From: JAEXOD01 sp963663265
Lineage (GTDB): Bacteria > Bacteroidota > Ignavibacteria > Ignavibacteriales > Melioribacteraceae
DNA: 64,000 nucleotides
Reading direction: 5' to 3'
Assembly (NCBI GenBank): GCA_963663265.2
Contig: CAXXXM010000002.1
Location: forward strand, 2,046,001-2,110,000
Within the stretch, counting starts at the first letter, position 1. Each line of letters begins with the position of its first letter. Below, one piece after another: positions 54,718-63,147 of the stretch. The position numbers and the translations under genes were made by a program. Under the pieces are notes generated by a model that saw only the letters and a program-made list of their open reading frames with translations, had not been told where the DNA came from and did not search any database.

Positions 54718-55197
54718 ATGTCAACTTCAATATATAAATACAAAGCAAATTTATTAACCGGAAAAGAAGTGGAATTGAGCGAGTATAAAGGTAAAATGAT
54801 ATTAATTGTTAATACGGCAAGTAAATGCGGATTAACGCCACAATATGAAGGGCTTGAAAAGTTATATCAAAAATATAAAAGTAAAGGGTTGGTAATATTA
54901 GGATTCCCTTGTAATCAATTTGGCAACCAAGAACCAGGTAGTGGAAAAAGTTTAACTGAAACCTGTTTAATAAACTATGGCGTAACTTTTACAATGTTTG
55001 AAAAAATTGAGGTAAATGGCAAAAACGCTCACCCCTTATTTAAATATTTGAGAAGTGAGTTAAGAGGTTGTTTTGGTTCAAATATTAAATGGAACTTTAC
55101 AAAATTTTTGATTGATAGAAATGGCAAACCAATTAAAAGATTTGCACCAATGACAAAACCCGAAAAAATAGATAAATATATTGAAAAATATTTATAA
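54718..55197 (+). CDS. Glutathione peroxidase family (Cys-type thiol peroxidase)
   Basis: 159 residues. The active site is Cys37 (NTASKCGLT) with Gln71 (CNQFGNQEPG) and Trp125-Asn126 (IKWNFTKF), the GPx tetrad, with Cys in place of selenocysteine. Cys83 (TCLINYG) is at the place of the resolving Cys of thioredoxin-dependent GPx enzymes, so thioredoxin rather than glutathione is the likely reductant. It reduces H2O2 and organic hydroperoxides in the cytoplasm. ACGGGAG precedes the ATG; the ohrR-like gene follows after 41 bp. Confidence 0.95.
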   Translation: MSTSIYKYKANLLTGKEVELSEYKGKMILIVNTASKCGLTPQYEGLEKLYQKYKSKGLVILGFPCNQFGNQEPGSGKSLTETCLINYGVTFTMFEKIEVNGKNAHPLFKYLRSELRGCFGSNIKWNFTKFLIDRNGKPIKRFAPMTKPEKIDKYIEKYL

Positions 55198-55238
55198 AAA
55201 AGTATATTTGTTATAATTTAATTAATATAAAAAAGCAT

Positions 55239-55679
55239 ATGAGTTACGAACAATTAAAACTTAAAAATCAGTTGTGTTTTCCGGTTTATGCAGCTTCTCG
55301 ATTAATTACAAGAGAATATCAACCATATTTAGCTGAGTTAGGGATAACTTATCCACAGTATTTAGTGCTGCTTGTATTGTGGGAAAATCAACCTCTGGCT
55401 GTTAATGATATTGCAGATAAACTTATTTTGAATACAAATACAATTACTCCACTATTAAAGAGAATGGAAACCGATGGAATAGTGAAGCGTATAAGATCCG
55501 AACAAGACGAGCGGAAAGTATTTATAAGTTTAACGGACTATGGTGAATTGTTAAAGAAGAAAGCTGCAAAAATACCGGAAGAACTTTCTGCTAAACTTAT
55601 GCAGGATTCGTTTACAACAAGCGAGTTGACAACATTAAAAGAGCAATTAGAAAAACTTATTAATTTGTTAAATCATTAG
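55239..55679 (+). CDS. ohrR: OhrR-type MarR-family organic hydroperoxide sensor
   Basis: 146 residues. The N-terminal KNQLCFPVYAASRLITREYQ carries the reactive Cys13 in the conserved OhrR setting. YPQYLVLLVLWEN and a winged helix (VNDIADKLILNTNTITPLLK with the wing RSEQDERKVFISLT) complete the MarR fold. Oxidation of this Cys by organic peroxides releases the repressor from DNA in known OhrR proteins. It is normally paired with the peroxidase gene ohr; here the partner is a glutathione peroxidase. No second Cys is seen, which fits the one-Cys (Bacillus-type) mechanism. Confidence 0.88.
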   Translation: MSYEQLKLKNQLCFPVYAASRLITREYQPYLAELGITYPQYLVLLVLWENQPLAVNDIADKLILNTNTITPLLKRMETDGIVKRIRSEQDERKVFISLTDYGELLKKKAAKIPEELSAKLMQDSFTTSELTTLKEQLEKLINLLNH

Positions 55680-55689
55680 AAGGGATAAA

Positions 55690-56423
55690 ATGAAATCAAT
55701 ACTAAGTTTTATAATTCTAATATTAATGGTAAATATTTTAAATGCCCAATTATGGACGGAAAAAGTAAAAACCGATAAAGCCGATTTGAGCATTTCCATG
55801 ATTGGCTGGGCAACATTAAAATTAGAATACAATGGAAAAATTATCTATGTCGATCCATCAGATAAAGGAGGTTCTTATGATAATTTACCAAAAGCGGATT
55901 TAATTTTTATTACACATACACATTTTGACCATCTAAATATAGGTGTTATACGGCAATTATTAAAGAAGACACCAAACTTATTATAACTAACGAAGTTAAT
56001 TATGTTATTAAAGATGCAATAAAAAATAATGAACTGATTATATTGCCAAACAATACAAGAACTGAAATTGATGGAATAAAGTTTACAACAGTACCGGCTT
56101 ATAATTTAGGTGGAGAAAAAATTTACCATGAAAAAGGGAAAAACAATGGGTATGTTTTCCATTTTGCAAACGTAAATTTATTGATTGCCGGTGATACAGA
56201 AAACATCCCGGAATTAAAATCACTCAAGGATATTTCAATTGCATTTTTACCTTTAAATAGACCTTATACGATGGATGAAAGCATGTTTGTTGATTTGGTA
56301 AAATCGATGAAACCAAAAATTGTTTATCCATATCATTATGATAATAACATGGTAGAAAAAGTTAAAGAACTTTTAGCCGATTTCCAAGAATCAGAGTTGC
56401 GAATTAAACCAATAGCAAAATAG
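55690..56423 (+). pseudogene. Metallo-beta-lactamase-fold hydrolase (UlaG-like), frameshifted
   Basis: The first part (55690-55986) encodes a signal peptide (MKSILSFIILILMVNILNAQ) and the metal site THTHFDH, then runs into a stop after GVIRQLLKKTPNLL. The second part, in the frame one base earlier, continues the family sequence (AIIKEDTKLIITNEVNYVIK, LLIAGDTENIPE, YPYHYDN) to 56423. One missing base near 55952-55960 explains the break; no standard -1 slippery heptamer is present, so programmed frameshifting is unlikely. Intact homologues are L-ascorbate-6-phosphate-lactonase-like MBL enzymes of about 240 residues. Last gene of the peroxidase-ohrR unit (10 bp after ohrR). An assembly or sequencing error is a real alternative to decay. 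Confidence 0.85.
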
Positions 56424-56431
56424 CTATTTAA

Positions 56432-56472
56432 AGGGTGCTAAATACTGAATATTATTTAGCACCCTATTCTTG
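56432..56472 (+). terminator. Terminator of the peroxidase operon
   Basis: Perfect 13-bp stem (56432-56444 with 56453-56465; AGGGTGCTAAATA arm), 8-nt loop, then ATTCTTG. Confidence 0.75.
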
Positions 56473-56622
56473 CCTAATAAAAGATAACCTTCCATAATAT
56501 TGTTTCTGTATTTCTATAAGTTATAGTAATAAAAAGTTTTACAATATAATACAGAAAAATATATTTAATAATTTGATTTATAAACTTCAACTAATTAACT
56601 TACAGTTTTATAATTAATTTAT

Positions 56623-58455
56623 ATGGAAATCATGATTAAAAAAGTTATTATTCTTATTATATTCTTTCTATGTGTAAATATTAAAAGTCAAGAAACAATT
56701 AAGAATATTGAGCCGCCTTTTTGGTGGGTAGGAATGGAAAATTGCAAATTGCAGTTGATGCTGCATGGAAATGATATAGCAAAATATGAGCCTTCTTTAA
56801 AATATAAAGACGTAAAAATTGATTCCGTTAAAAGAACCGATAACCCAAATTACTTATTTGTTTTTATAAATATTGCAAAAGACGCAGAAGCCGGTATTGT
56901 AAAAATTACTCTTAAAAATAACGAAACTGAGTTTAGTTTTAATTATGAATTAAAACTAAAGAATAAGCAATTTAAACCAAATCCTGTTACTTCGGCAGAT
57001 GCTGTATACCTGATTACTCCGGATAGATTTGTAAACGGGAATAAAGAAAATGATAGTATTGAGGGTTATTTTGAAAAAGCAGATAGAAGTAATATTAAGT
57101 TTAGGCATGGTGGGGATATTGCCGGAATTAAGAGTAAATTGGATTTTATCAAAGACATGGGTTTTACAGCAATTTGGCCTATGCCAATGCTACAAAGTAA
57201 TATGCCAATATATTCTTATCATGGGTACTCTATAACAAATTATTACAATATAGACCCTCGTTATGGTTCAAATGAAGAATATTTAGATTTAATTAAAGAA
57301 AGCCATAAAAAGGGGATTAAAGTTATTCAAGATATGGTTTTTAATCAATTTGGAGATACACATTTCTGGACAAAAGATTTACCATCAAAAGACTGGATCC
57401 ATGTTTGGCCTGAATTTACATATAGTAATTTTGATGGAACTGTTATCCCGGATCCACATAGCTCAACTTATGATAAAAAGAGAATGACACAAGGTTGGTT
57501 TGATAAATGGATGCCGGATTTAAATCAAGAAAATCCATTAGTAACTAATTATTTAATACAAAATACTATTTGGTGGGTTGAATATGCCGGAATTGATGGT
57601 ATCAGAATGGATACATATCAATATAATTATAAAGAATGTATGAATGAATGGATAAAGAGAATTAAAGCAGAATATCCAGACCTTTTTATTGTTGGTGAAG
57701 TGTGGATGAACTATCCTGAAATAATATCATATTGGAAAAAAGGGACAGTAAATCATGATGGATTTGAATCTGAATTAGAATCTATTACGGATTTTCCAAT
57801 TCAAGCAACTTTAGCCCATGTTTTTACCGGTCAACAATCAATTTATGAACTTTATAAAGTTATTTCGAGAGATTTTTTATATAAAGACCCTAAAACAAAT
57901 CTAATTTTTGCCGATAATCATGATGTAACCAGATTTTTTTCTTATACTGAAAAGGACATAAATAAATATAAACAAATTATAACATTTTTAGCTACAACTC
58001 GCGGAATTCCTCAAATATACTACGGAACAGAGATCTTAATGACAGGTCACAGTCATGAAGAGATTAGGGCAGATTACCCCGGCGGATGGGAAGAAGATTC
58101 AGTAGATGCTTTTACAGCAAATGGAAGAACGGAACTTCAAAGTGAAGCTTATGAATTTTTAGTTAAACTTTTTAAATGGAGAAAAAACCAAGAAGTGATT
58201 CACTCCGGTGATTTAATCCATTTTATTCCTTATAACAATACATATGTTTATTTTAGAGAAAATGAAAAAAATTGTGTTTTAGTTGCTATTAATAATAGCA
58301 ATAATGATGTTGAATTAGAATATGATAGACATAAAGAGATTTTGAATAAGTATTCATCGGGTAGAAATGTTATTACAGATGAAAATTTAAATGATTTGAA
58401 AAAGATAATTGTTAAAGCCAGAAACGAAATTGTAGTTGAGTTGTATAAAAATTAA
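56623..58455 (+). CDS. Exported GH13 alpha-amylase-family enzyme (SusA/neopullulanase-like)
   Basis: 610 residues (607 if the ATG three codons in, which has GGA just before it, is used). Signal peptide to about residue 22; N-terminal cyclomaltodextrinase-type beta domain (about 28-115); catalytic (beta/alpha)8 barrel (about 125-520) with nucleophile Asp330 (GIDGIRMD), acid/base Glu359 (IVGEVW) and Asp434 (FADNHD); C-terminal beta domain (about 535-605). The N-domain plus barrel layout matches SusA/neopullulanase enzymes that cut starch, pullulan or cyclodextrins in the periplasm. No SusC/SusD pair or maltose genes are adjacent. Confidence 0.93.
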   Translation: MEIMIKKVIILIIFFLCVNIKSQETIKNIEPPFWWVGMENCKLQLMLHGNDIAKYEPSLKYKDVKIDSVKRTDNPNYLFVFINIAKDAEAGIVKITLKNNETEFSFNYELKLKNKQFKPNPVTSADAVYLITPDRFVNGNKENDSIEGYFEKADRSNIKFRHGGDIAGIKSKLDFIKDMGFTAIWPMPMLQSNMPIYSYHGYSITNYYNIDPRYGSNEEYLDLIKESHKKGIKVIQDMVFNQFGDTHFWTKDLPSKDWIHVWPEFTYSNFDGTVIPDPHSSTYDKKRMTQGWFDKWMPDLNQENPLVTNYLIQNTIWWVEYAGIDGIRMDTYQYNYKECMNEWIKRIKAEYPDLFIVGEVWMNYPEIISYWKKGTVNHDGFESELESITDFPIQATLAHVFTGQQSIYELYKVISRDFLYKDPKTNLIFADNHDVTRFFSYTEKDINKYKQIITFLATTRGIPQIYYGTEILMTGHSHEEIRADYPGGWEEDSVDAFTANGRTELQSEAYEFLVKLFKWRKNQEVIHSGDLIHFIPYNNTYVYFRENEKNCVLVAINNSNNDVELEYDRHKEILNKYSSGRNVITDENLNDLKKIIVKARNEIVVELYKN

Positions 58456-58468
58456 TAGTTTAAATAAT

Positions 58469-59086
58469 ATGCCCGAACCGTTAGTTAGTGATAGTGTATT
58501 AGATAAAAAGCAGTTTGATGATACAGAATATTTTAAAGAAATAGTATTTGAAAAAATTGATTTTACAAAATTGTTAATAAACAACAAAGAATTTTATAAG
58601 TGTACGTTTGTTAAATGTAATTTTGGGAATTTACAGTTTTCAAATTCTGATTTTGAAAACTGTGTTTTTGAAGAATGCGATTTGAGCCTTTTGAGATTTA
58701 ATAATACTAAATTGTCTGATGTTGAATTTAAACATTGTAAACTTATTGGAATTGATTGGACTTTTGCTTCAAAGCCGTTAAAGGTTAATTTTGAAAGTTG
58801 TTTATTAAACAATTCAAATTTTTATGCATTAACTTTAGGTTTAATATCAGTTGAAGACTGTTCTTTGCAGGGTGTAGATTTTACCAAAGCAAACCTGAAC
58901 AAGGCAAAAATTGTTAAAAGCGATTTGCTAAATGCAACATTTATTGATACTATCTTAACATATACAGATTTTTCCGGTTCTGTTAATTATTCAATAAATC
59001 CTAATTTAAATAAACTAAAAAAAACCATATTTAGTCTGCCCGAAGCCTTATCACTTCTTTCCAATTTTGATATCATATTAAAATAG
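58469..59086 (+). CDS. Pentapeptide-repeat protein
   Basis: 205 residues from the ATG at 58469 (MPEPLVSD); the frame is open a little further upstream, but that part overlaps the end of the amylase gene. From about residue 20 to 180 it is built of A(D/N)LxX-type pentapeptides: CTFVKCNFGNLQFSNSDFEN, CVFEECDLS, VDFTKANLNKAKI, SDLLNATF. This forms a right-handed quadrilateral beta helix. Some members (Qnr, MfpA, McbG) mimic DNA and protect gyrase; most have unknown roles. Thirteen bases separate it from the amylase gene and 23 from the next kinase gene, suggesting co-transcription. Confidence 0.9.
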   Translation: MPEPLVSDSVLDKKQFDDTEYFKEIVFEKIDFTKLLINNKEFYKCTFVKCNFGNLQFSNSDFENCVFEECDLSLLRFNNTKLSDVEFKHCKLIGIDWTFASKPLKVNFESCLLNNSNFYALTLGLISVEDCSLQGVDFTKANLNKAKIVKSDLLNATFIDTILTYTDFSGSVNYSINPNLNKLKKTIFSLPEALSLLSNFDIILK

Positions 59087-59109
59087 AAAAGTTTTGAAAA
59101 AAATACATA

Positions 59110-61143
59110 ATGAAAAATAAAAAAGTAAATAATCTTAAATTAATTGCCCGCATTATAATAATTTATTTATTACAATCCGGAATTATTGCAGCCAGCAATA
59201 AAACGGAAAATTGGGATACATATGTAAAATATTATAATGATGCCAGCAAAGAGATGTGGCGAATTAGAAACATTGATCCTGTAAAAGCTTTAGGAATTGG
59301 GAAAAAGCTGTTTGTTAAGATTGAAAAACATAAAGATGAGGGTAGGAAAGCAAAAATTTTAAACTACTATGGGGCAATATTAATTTATTTAAGAGAAGAT
59401 GACAGGGCAATGGATACATTAAGAAAAGCTCTGTTTATAGCAAAAAAATATAAGGATTCGACAGAAATTGCCTATGCATTAAATAACATGGGGAGTGTTT
59501 ATAAAAATAAAAATAGATACGTTGAAGCTACAGAAGCAGTTTTGGAAGCTAAAGAAATATTCACCAAAATTAATAATATTGAAGGACCTGCATATTGCTC
59601 CATAGTATTAGGGGTTCTTTATCTTCAAGAAGCTGCTTATGATAAAGCGTTAATGTATTTTAAAGAGAGCGAGTCATTAAGAAAAAAGTTAAATGACAAA
59701 CCGGGATTAGCAAAAAGCTATTTATTTATTGGAAATACTTATTTTGAGATGGGCAAAGTTGATAATGCGTATTATTATTACAAAAAACTTTTAGAGCTAT
59801 TGCCGGATGTTAAAAATCAATTTCAAGACGCAGTTGTTTTAGCAGCTTTAGCAAAATTATATTTGCACAAAAATGAAAATGATAAAGCATTAATGTATGC
59901 TGAACAAGCTTTAAACAAAGCAGAAGGAAGGTATTATGATAAAGATGTTGTTGTTCAAGCACTAATGATTTTAGGTAAGCTTTCTACTGAAAAGAAGGAT
60001 TTGCAAAATGCAGAAATGTATTTTACAAAAGGACTAAAAATTGCAACTTCATTAAAGATTACTACGGCAATATTAGAATGTAATTCCGAGTTAAGTAAAA
60101 TATATGAAAAACGGGGGAATTATAAAGCAGCTTTGTTTTATAAAAATAATGCTGTTAAAATAGAACGAAATCTATTTAAAGAAACAAGATTAAGAGATAT
60201 TAATTCTCTTTTGGCTGAACACAATGCAACTAAAAAAGAATATGAAAATTTAATTCTAAAAAAGGATAATGAAATACAGCAAAAAGAAATTAATGAAGGG
60301 AAAACAAGAACCATATACCTGTTTTTGGTTTTAGGATTAAGTTTAATTATTTCAGCGGGTGCAATATATGCTTTAAGAAATAGCAACCGTTATGCAAAAG
60401 AGATATTATTGCAAAAACACGAGTTGGAAAAACTTAATGAGGAATTAAAAGCCGTAAATAAATCTAAAGACAGATTTTTTTCGGTTATTGCCCATGATAT
60501 GAAAAGTCCATTTCAGGGTTTACTTGGTTACTCTCAACTTCTTACGGATGCATATGACGAATTGACAAACGATGAGAAAAAAAGTGTAATAAAAAGTATG
60601 CACAACCTTTGTAATAATTCTTATAAGCTTTTACAAAATTTGCTTGAGTGGTCGATATTAAAAACCGGCAAGATGGAGTTTTATCCTGAAATCTTTAGTG
60701 TAGGTGATGAATTATATCCAACAATTAAACTCTTGAACCAAAGTGCCGCAAATAAGGGAATAACTATTAAAAGCAAGATAGAAGATGACATAGTTCTAAA
60801 TGCTGATAAAAATATGCTTCATACAATTATCCGTAACTTAGTATTTAATGCCATAAAATTCTCATTTAAAAATGGCGAGGTCTTAGTCTCTGCGTTCAGC
60901 AAAGGTGATTCTGTAGAAATAATTGTTGAAGATAATGGAGTCGGTATTTCCAAAGATAAAATCGATAATTTGTTTACAATTGATAACAACGTAAGCACAA
61001 AGGGGACTGCAAATGAAGAGGGGACAGGGCTTGGACTTCTTTTATGCAAAGAAATGATTGATAGGCATAAAGGACACATAGTTGTTAAAAGTGAAGAAAA
61101 TAAAGGCAGTGCTTTTATTATTACCCTGCCAAAAGCAATTTAA
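59110..61143 (+). CDS. TPR-sensor histidine kinase
   Basis: 677 residues: N-terminal hydrophobic signal/anchor (about 10-30), about six to seven TPR repeats facing the periplasm (about 40-345; ALNNMGSVYKNKNRYVEA, SYLFIGNTYFEMGKVDNAYY), a short coiled coil, a membrane segment (TIYLFLVLGLSLIISAGAIY, about 398-418), HisKA with FFSVIAHDMKSPFQGLLGYS (about 457), and ATPase with NLVFNAIKFS, DNGVGI and TANEEGTGLGLLLCKEM. A membrane kinase with a periplasmic TPR sensor; no response regulator nearby. Its stop is only 3 bases from the stop of the convergent kinase gene. Confidence 0.94.
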   Translation: MKNKKVNNLKLIARIIIIYLLQSGIIAASNKTENWDTYVKYYNDASKEMWRIRNIDPVKALGIGKKLFVKIEKHKDEGRKAKILNYYGAILIYLREDDRAMDTLRKALFIAKKYKDSTEIAYALNNMGSVYKNKNRYVEATEAVLEAKEIFTKINNIEGPAYCSIVLGVLYLQEAAYDKALMYFKESESLRKKLNDKPGLAKSYLFIGNTYFEMGKVDNAYYYYKKLLELLPDVKNQFQDAVVLAALAKLYLHKNENDKALMYAEQALNKAEGRYYDKDVVVQALMILGKLSTEKKDLQNAEMYFTKGLKIATSLKITTAILECNSELSKIYEKRGNYKAALFYKNNAVKIERNLFKETRLRDINSLLAEHNATKKEYENLILKKDNEIQQKEINEGKTRTIYLFLVLGLSLIISAGAIYALRNSNRYAKEILLQKHELEKLNEELKAVNKSKDRFFSVIAHDMKSPFQGLLGYSQLLTDAYDELTNDEKKSVIKSMHNLCNNSYKLLQNLLEWSILKTGKMEFYPEIFSVGDELYPTIKLLNQSAANKGITIKSKIEDDIVLNADKNMLHTIIRNLVFNAIKFSFKNGEVLVSAFSKGDSVEIIVEDNGVGISKDKIDNLFTIDNNVSTKGTANEEGTGLGLLLCKEMIDRHKGHIVVKSEENKGSAFIITLPKAI

Positions 61144-61146
61144 TAT

Positions 61147-63114
61147 TTACACATCATAAAACTTAACAATAAAAGTAGAGCCATTATTTGGACTGCTTTC
61201 TATTTGTAGTTTTGCCCCATGCAAAGTAATTAATTCTTTACAAATTTTTAATCCTAACCCCAAACCTTTTTCTTTGTTTGTTCCTTCCGTAGAAAATGAG
61301 GTTTCGGTATTTAGAATTAAGTCTATGTCTTTTTCGGAAATCCCTTTGCCAAAATCTTTTATTCTTATAATTAAGCTTTGTTCAGCTTTTATTGCCGATA
61401 AAATAATTATTCCATTATTGAATGAAAACTTAATAGCATTTGTAATAATATTTCCTATTATGGTTTCAAAAACAAATTTATCAACAGAAAAGAACAGGTT
61501 TGAATCAGCTTTAATATCAATAGTTAAATTTTTCTTTTTTGCTAATAATTTGTAGCTCAAAATTAAATTAGTAATAACTGAAGTTATGTTTAAATTAGCT
61601 TTGTGTATTTTAATTCCACCTTGTTGAGAACGTGCCCAATTTAACAAATCTGCTAACATGTTTTTAATGTTAATGGATGCATCAGCAATGGAATCAACTA
61701 AAACCTTTCTGTCTATCTCCTTGATATCATCATAATCGGTTCGAAGATATTCTGATATAGATGTGAGAGCCCCAACAGGATTATTTAAATCGTGAGCAAT
61801 TACTGAAAACAATTTATCTTTTGATTGATTTGAATCGTTTAGTAGTTGATTTGCTTTTTTTGTTGAACGATACTTTGAAATTACCAGAAAAACTATAAAA
61901 ATCATTAAGATTGAACATAAAATTAAAAAGTTTCTGTTGTTCTTCTCTAATTGGATATCTTTTTTTAGAAGTTCATTTTCTCTATTTTTTCTTTCGACAA
62001 AAAATGCAGTTTGCAAGTCGGCAATTTTATTTAAATCTTTATGGCTATAAATACTATCTCTTATAGCTTTAGATTCAGTACTATAATTATAAGCTAATTT
62101 AAAATCGTTGTCATTAACAGCAATTCGAGTTAAATAATTGTACGCTGTCATCAATTGATCTAAATGTCCGGTAGCTTGAGCTTCATCGCGTGCTTTAAAT
62201 AAAAATTCTTTGGCTTTTGGAAACTGCTTTAATAAAATATAAATATTGCCAAGCTTATTATAAGAAATAATTTCACCGTATTTATTGCCTATATGCAGGT
62301 CTATTTCCAAAGATTTATAACTGGCTTTAAGAGCATTGTTAAAATCCCCAAGAGCTAAGTGGATATCACTAATGCCCGATTGTATATAACTTCGCCCTTT
62401 AACATAGTCGCTTTTTTCGCAGTATTTTTCTGCTTCTTCAAAAGTGTTCAGGGCGTTTTTAAGTTCAAGATTTTTATACTGAACCGTAGCGATGTTAATT
62501 AAAGATTTAGCATAACCTCTGTTATCTTTGTTCTCTTTTCTCAGTTTGGCAGAGCGGGTAAAATAATTAAGAGCTTTTTGGTTATCTTTTTGAGCAACAT
62601 AAACCTCACCAATATCATTTAAGCAGTAAGCCATTCCGGTTTTGTCACCAATAGATTCAAAAATTTTATATGATTCAAAGAATTTTTCTAATCCGGCAGA
62701 ATATAACGCACTCTTTATATAATAATCGCCAAGATTATCCAAAGAATAAGCAATCTCGACAGAATCCTTCATATATTCGGCAAATTCCATTGCTTTTTGA
62801 TAGTAATAATAGGCGGAATCTAAGTTCCCCAGATTCCCATAGACTACACCTAAATAATTCCATACATGCGATTTAAGTTTGTCTATGTTGGATTTTTCTA
62901 TTAAATTAAGTGCTTTAGTGCCATAGCTAATAGAAAGACGAGGATTTTTACTTCTATTTTCCCAACAAAGATTAACAAGAGTATCAATTTGAACTTGTGT
63001 TGTACAAGTACTGATTTTTTTTAATGTATTATTGAGTTCGGTTTGAGCGAAAAGCGAGGTTAGTATTGTTGAATTTATAACAAACAATAAAACCAAAAAA
63101 AATAAATTTTTCAT
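61147..63114 (-). CDS. TPR-sensor histidine kinase (paralogue)
   Basis: 655 residues with a signal peptide (MKNLFFLVLLFVINSTILTS), periplasmic TPRs (about 30-360; AYSLDNLGDYYIKSALYSAG, YCLNDIGEVYVAQKDNQKAL), a membrane segment (FLILCSILMIFIVFLVI, about 396-413), HisKA with LFSVIAHDLNNPVGALTSIS (about 440) and ATPase with NIITNAIKFS and TNKEKGLGLGLKICKEL. The layout matches the convergent neighbour. The residues after the His are NNP instead of the usual RSP/KSP, as in some DHp variants. It lies 33 bases downstream of the next kinase gene (63148-64000) on the same strand. Confidence 0.94.
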   Translation of the reverse strand: MKNLFFLVLLFVINSTILTSLFAQTELNNTLKKISTCTTQVQIDTLVNLCWENRSKNPRLSISYGTKALNLIEKSNIDKLKSHVWNYLGVVYGNLGNLDSAYYYYQKAMEFAEYMKDSVEIAYSLDNLGDYYIKSALYSAGLEKFFESYKIFESIGDKTGMAYCLNDIGEVYVAQKDNQKALNYFTRSAKLRKENKDNRGYAKSLINIATVQYKNLELKNALNTFEEAEKYCEKSDYVKGRSYIQSGISDIHLALGDFNNALKASYKSLEIDLHIGNKYGEIISYNKLGNIYILLKQFPKAKEFLFKARDEAQATGHLDQLMTAYNYLTRIAVNDNDFKLAYNYSTESKAIRDSIYSHKDLNKIADLQTAFFVERKNRENELLKKDIQLEKNNRNFLILCSILMIFIVFLVISKYRSTKKANQLLNDSNQSKDKLFSVIAHDLNNPVGALTSISEYLRTDYDDIKEIDRKVLVDSIADASINIKNMLADLLNWARSQQGGIKIHKANLNITSVITNLILSYKLLAKKKNLTIDIKADSNLFFSVDKFVFETIIGNIITNAIKFSFNNGIIILSAIKAEQSLIIRIKDFGKGISEKDIDLILNTETSFSTEGTNKEKGLGLGLKICKELITLHGAKLQIESSPNNGSTFIVKFYDV

Positions 63115-63147
63115 TTCTTTCTCATAACAATAAGTTCCTGTAAAAAA

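Noticed and set aside
55940..55990. Programmed -1 frameshift in the metallo-beta-lactamase-fold gene
   Set aside because: The shift needed is -1, but the overlap has ATTAAAG rather than an X-XXY-YYZ slippery heptamer, and no downstream structure is evident.
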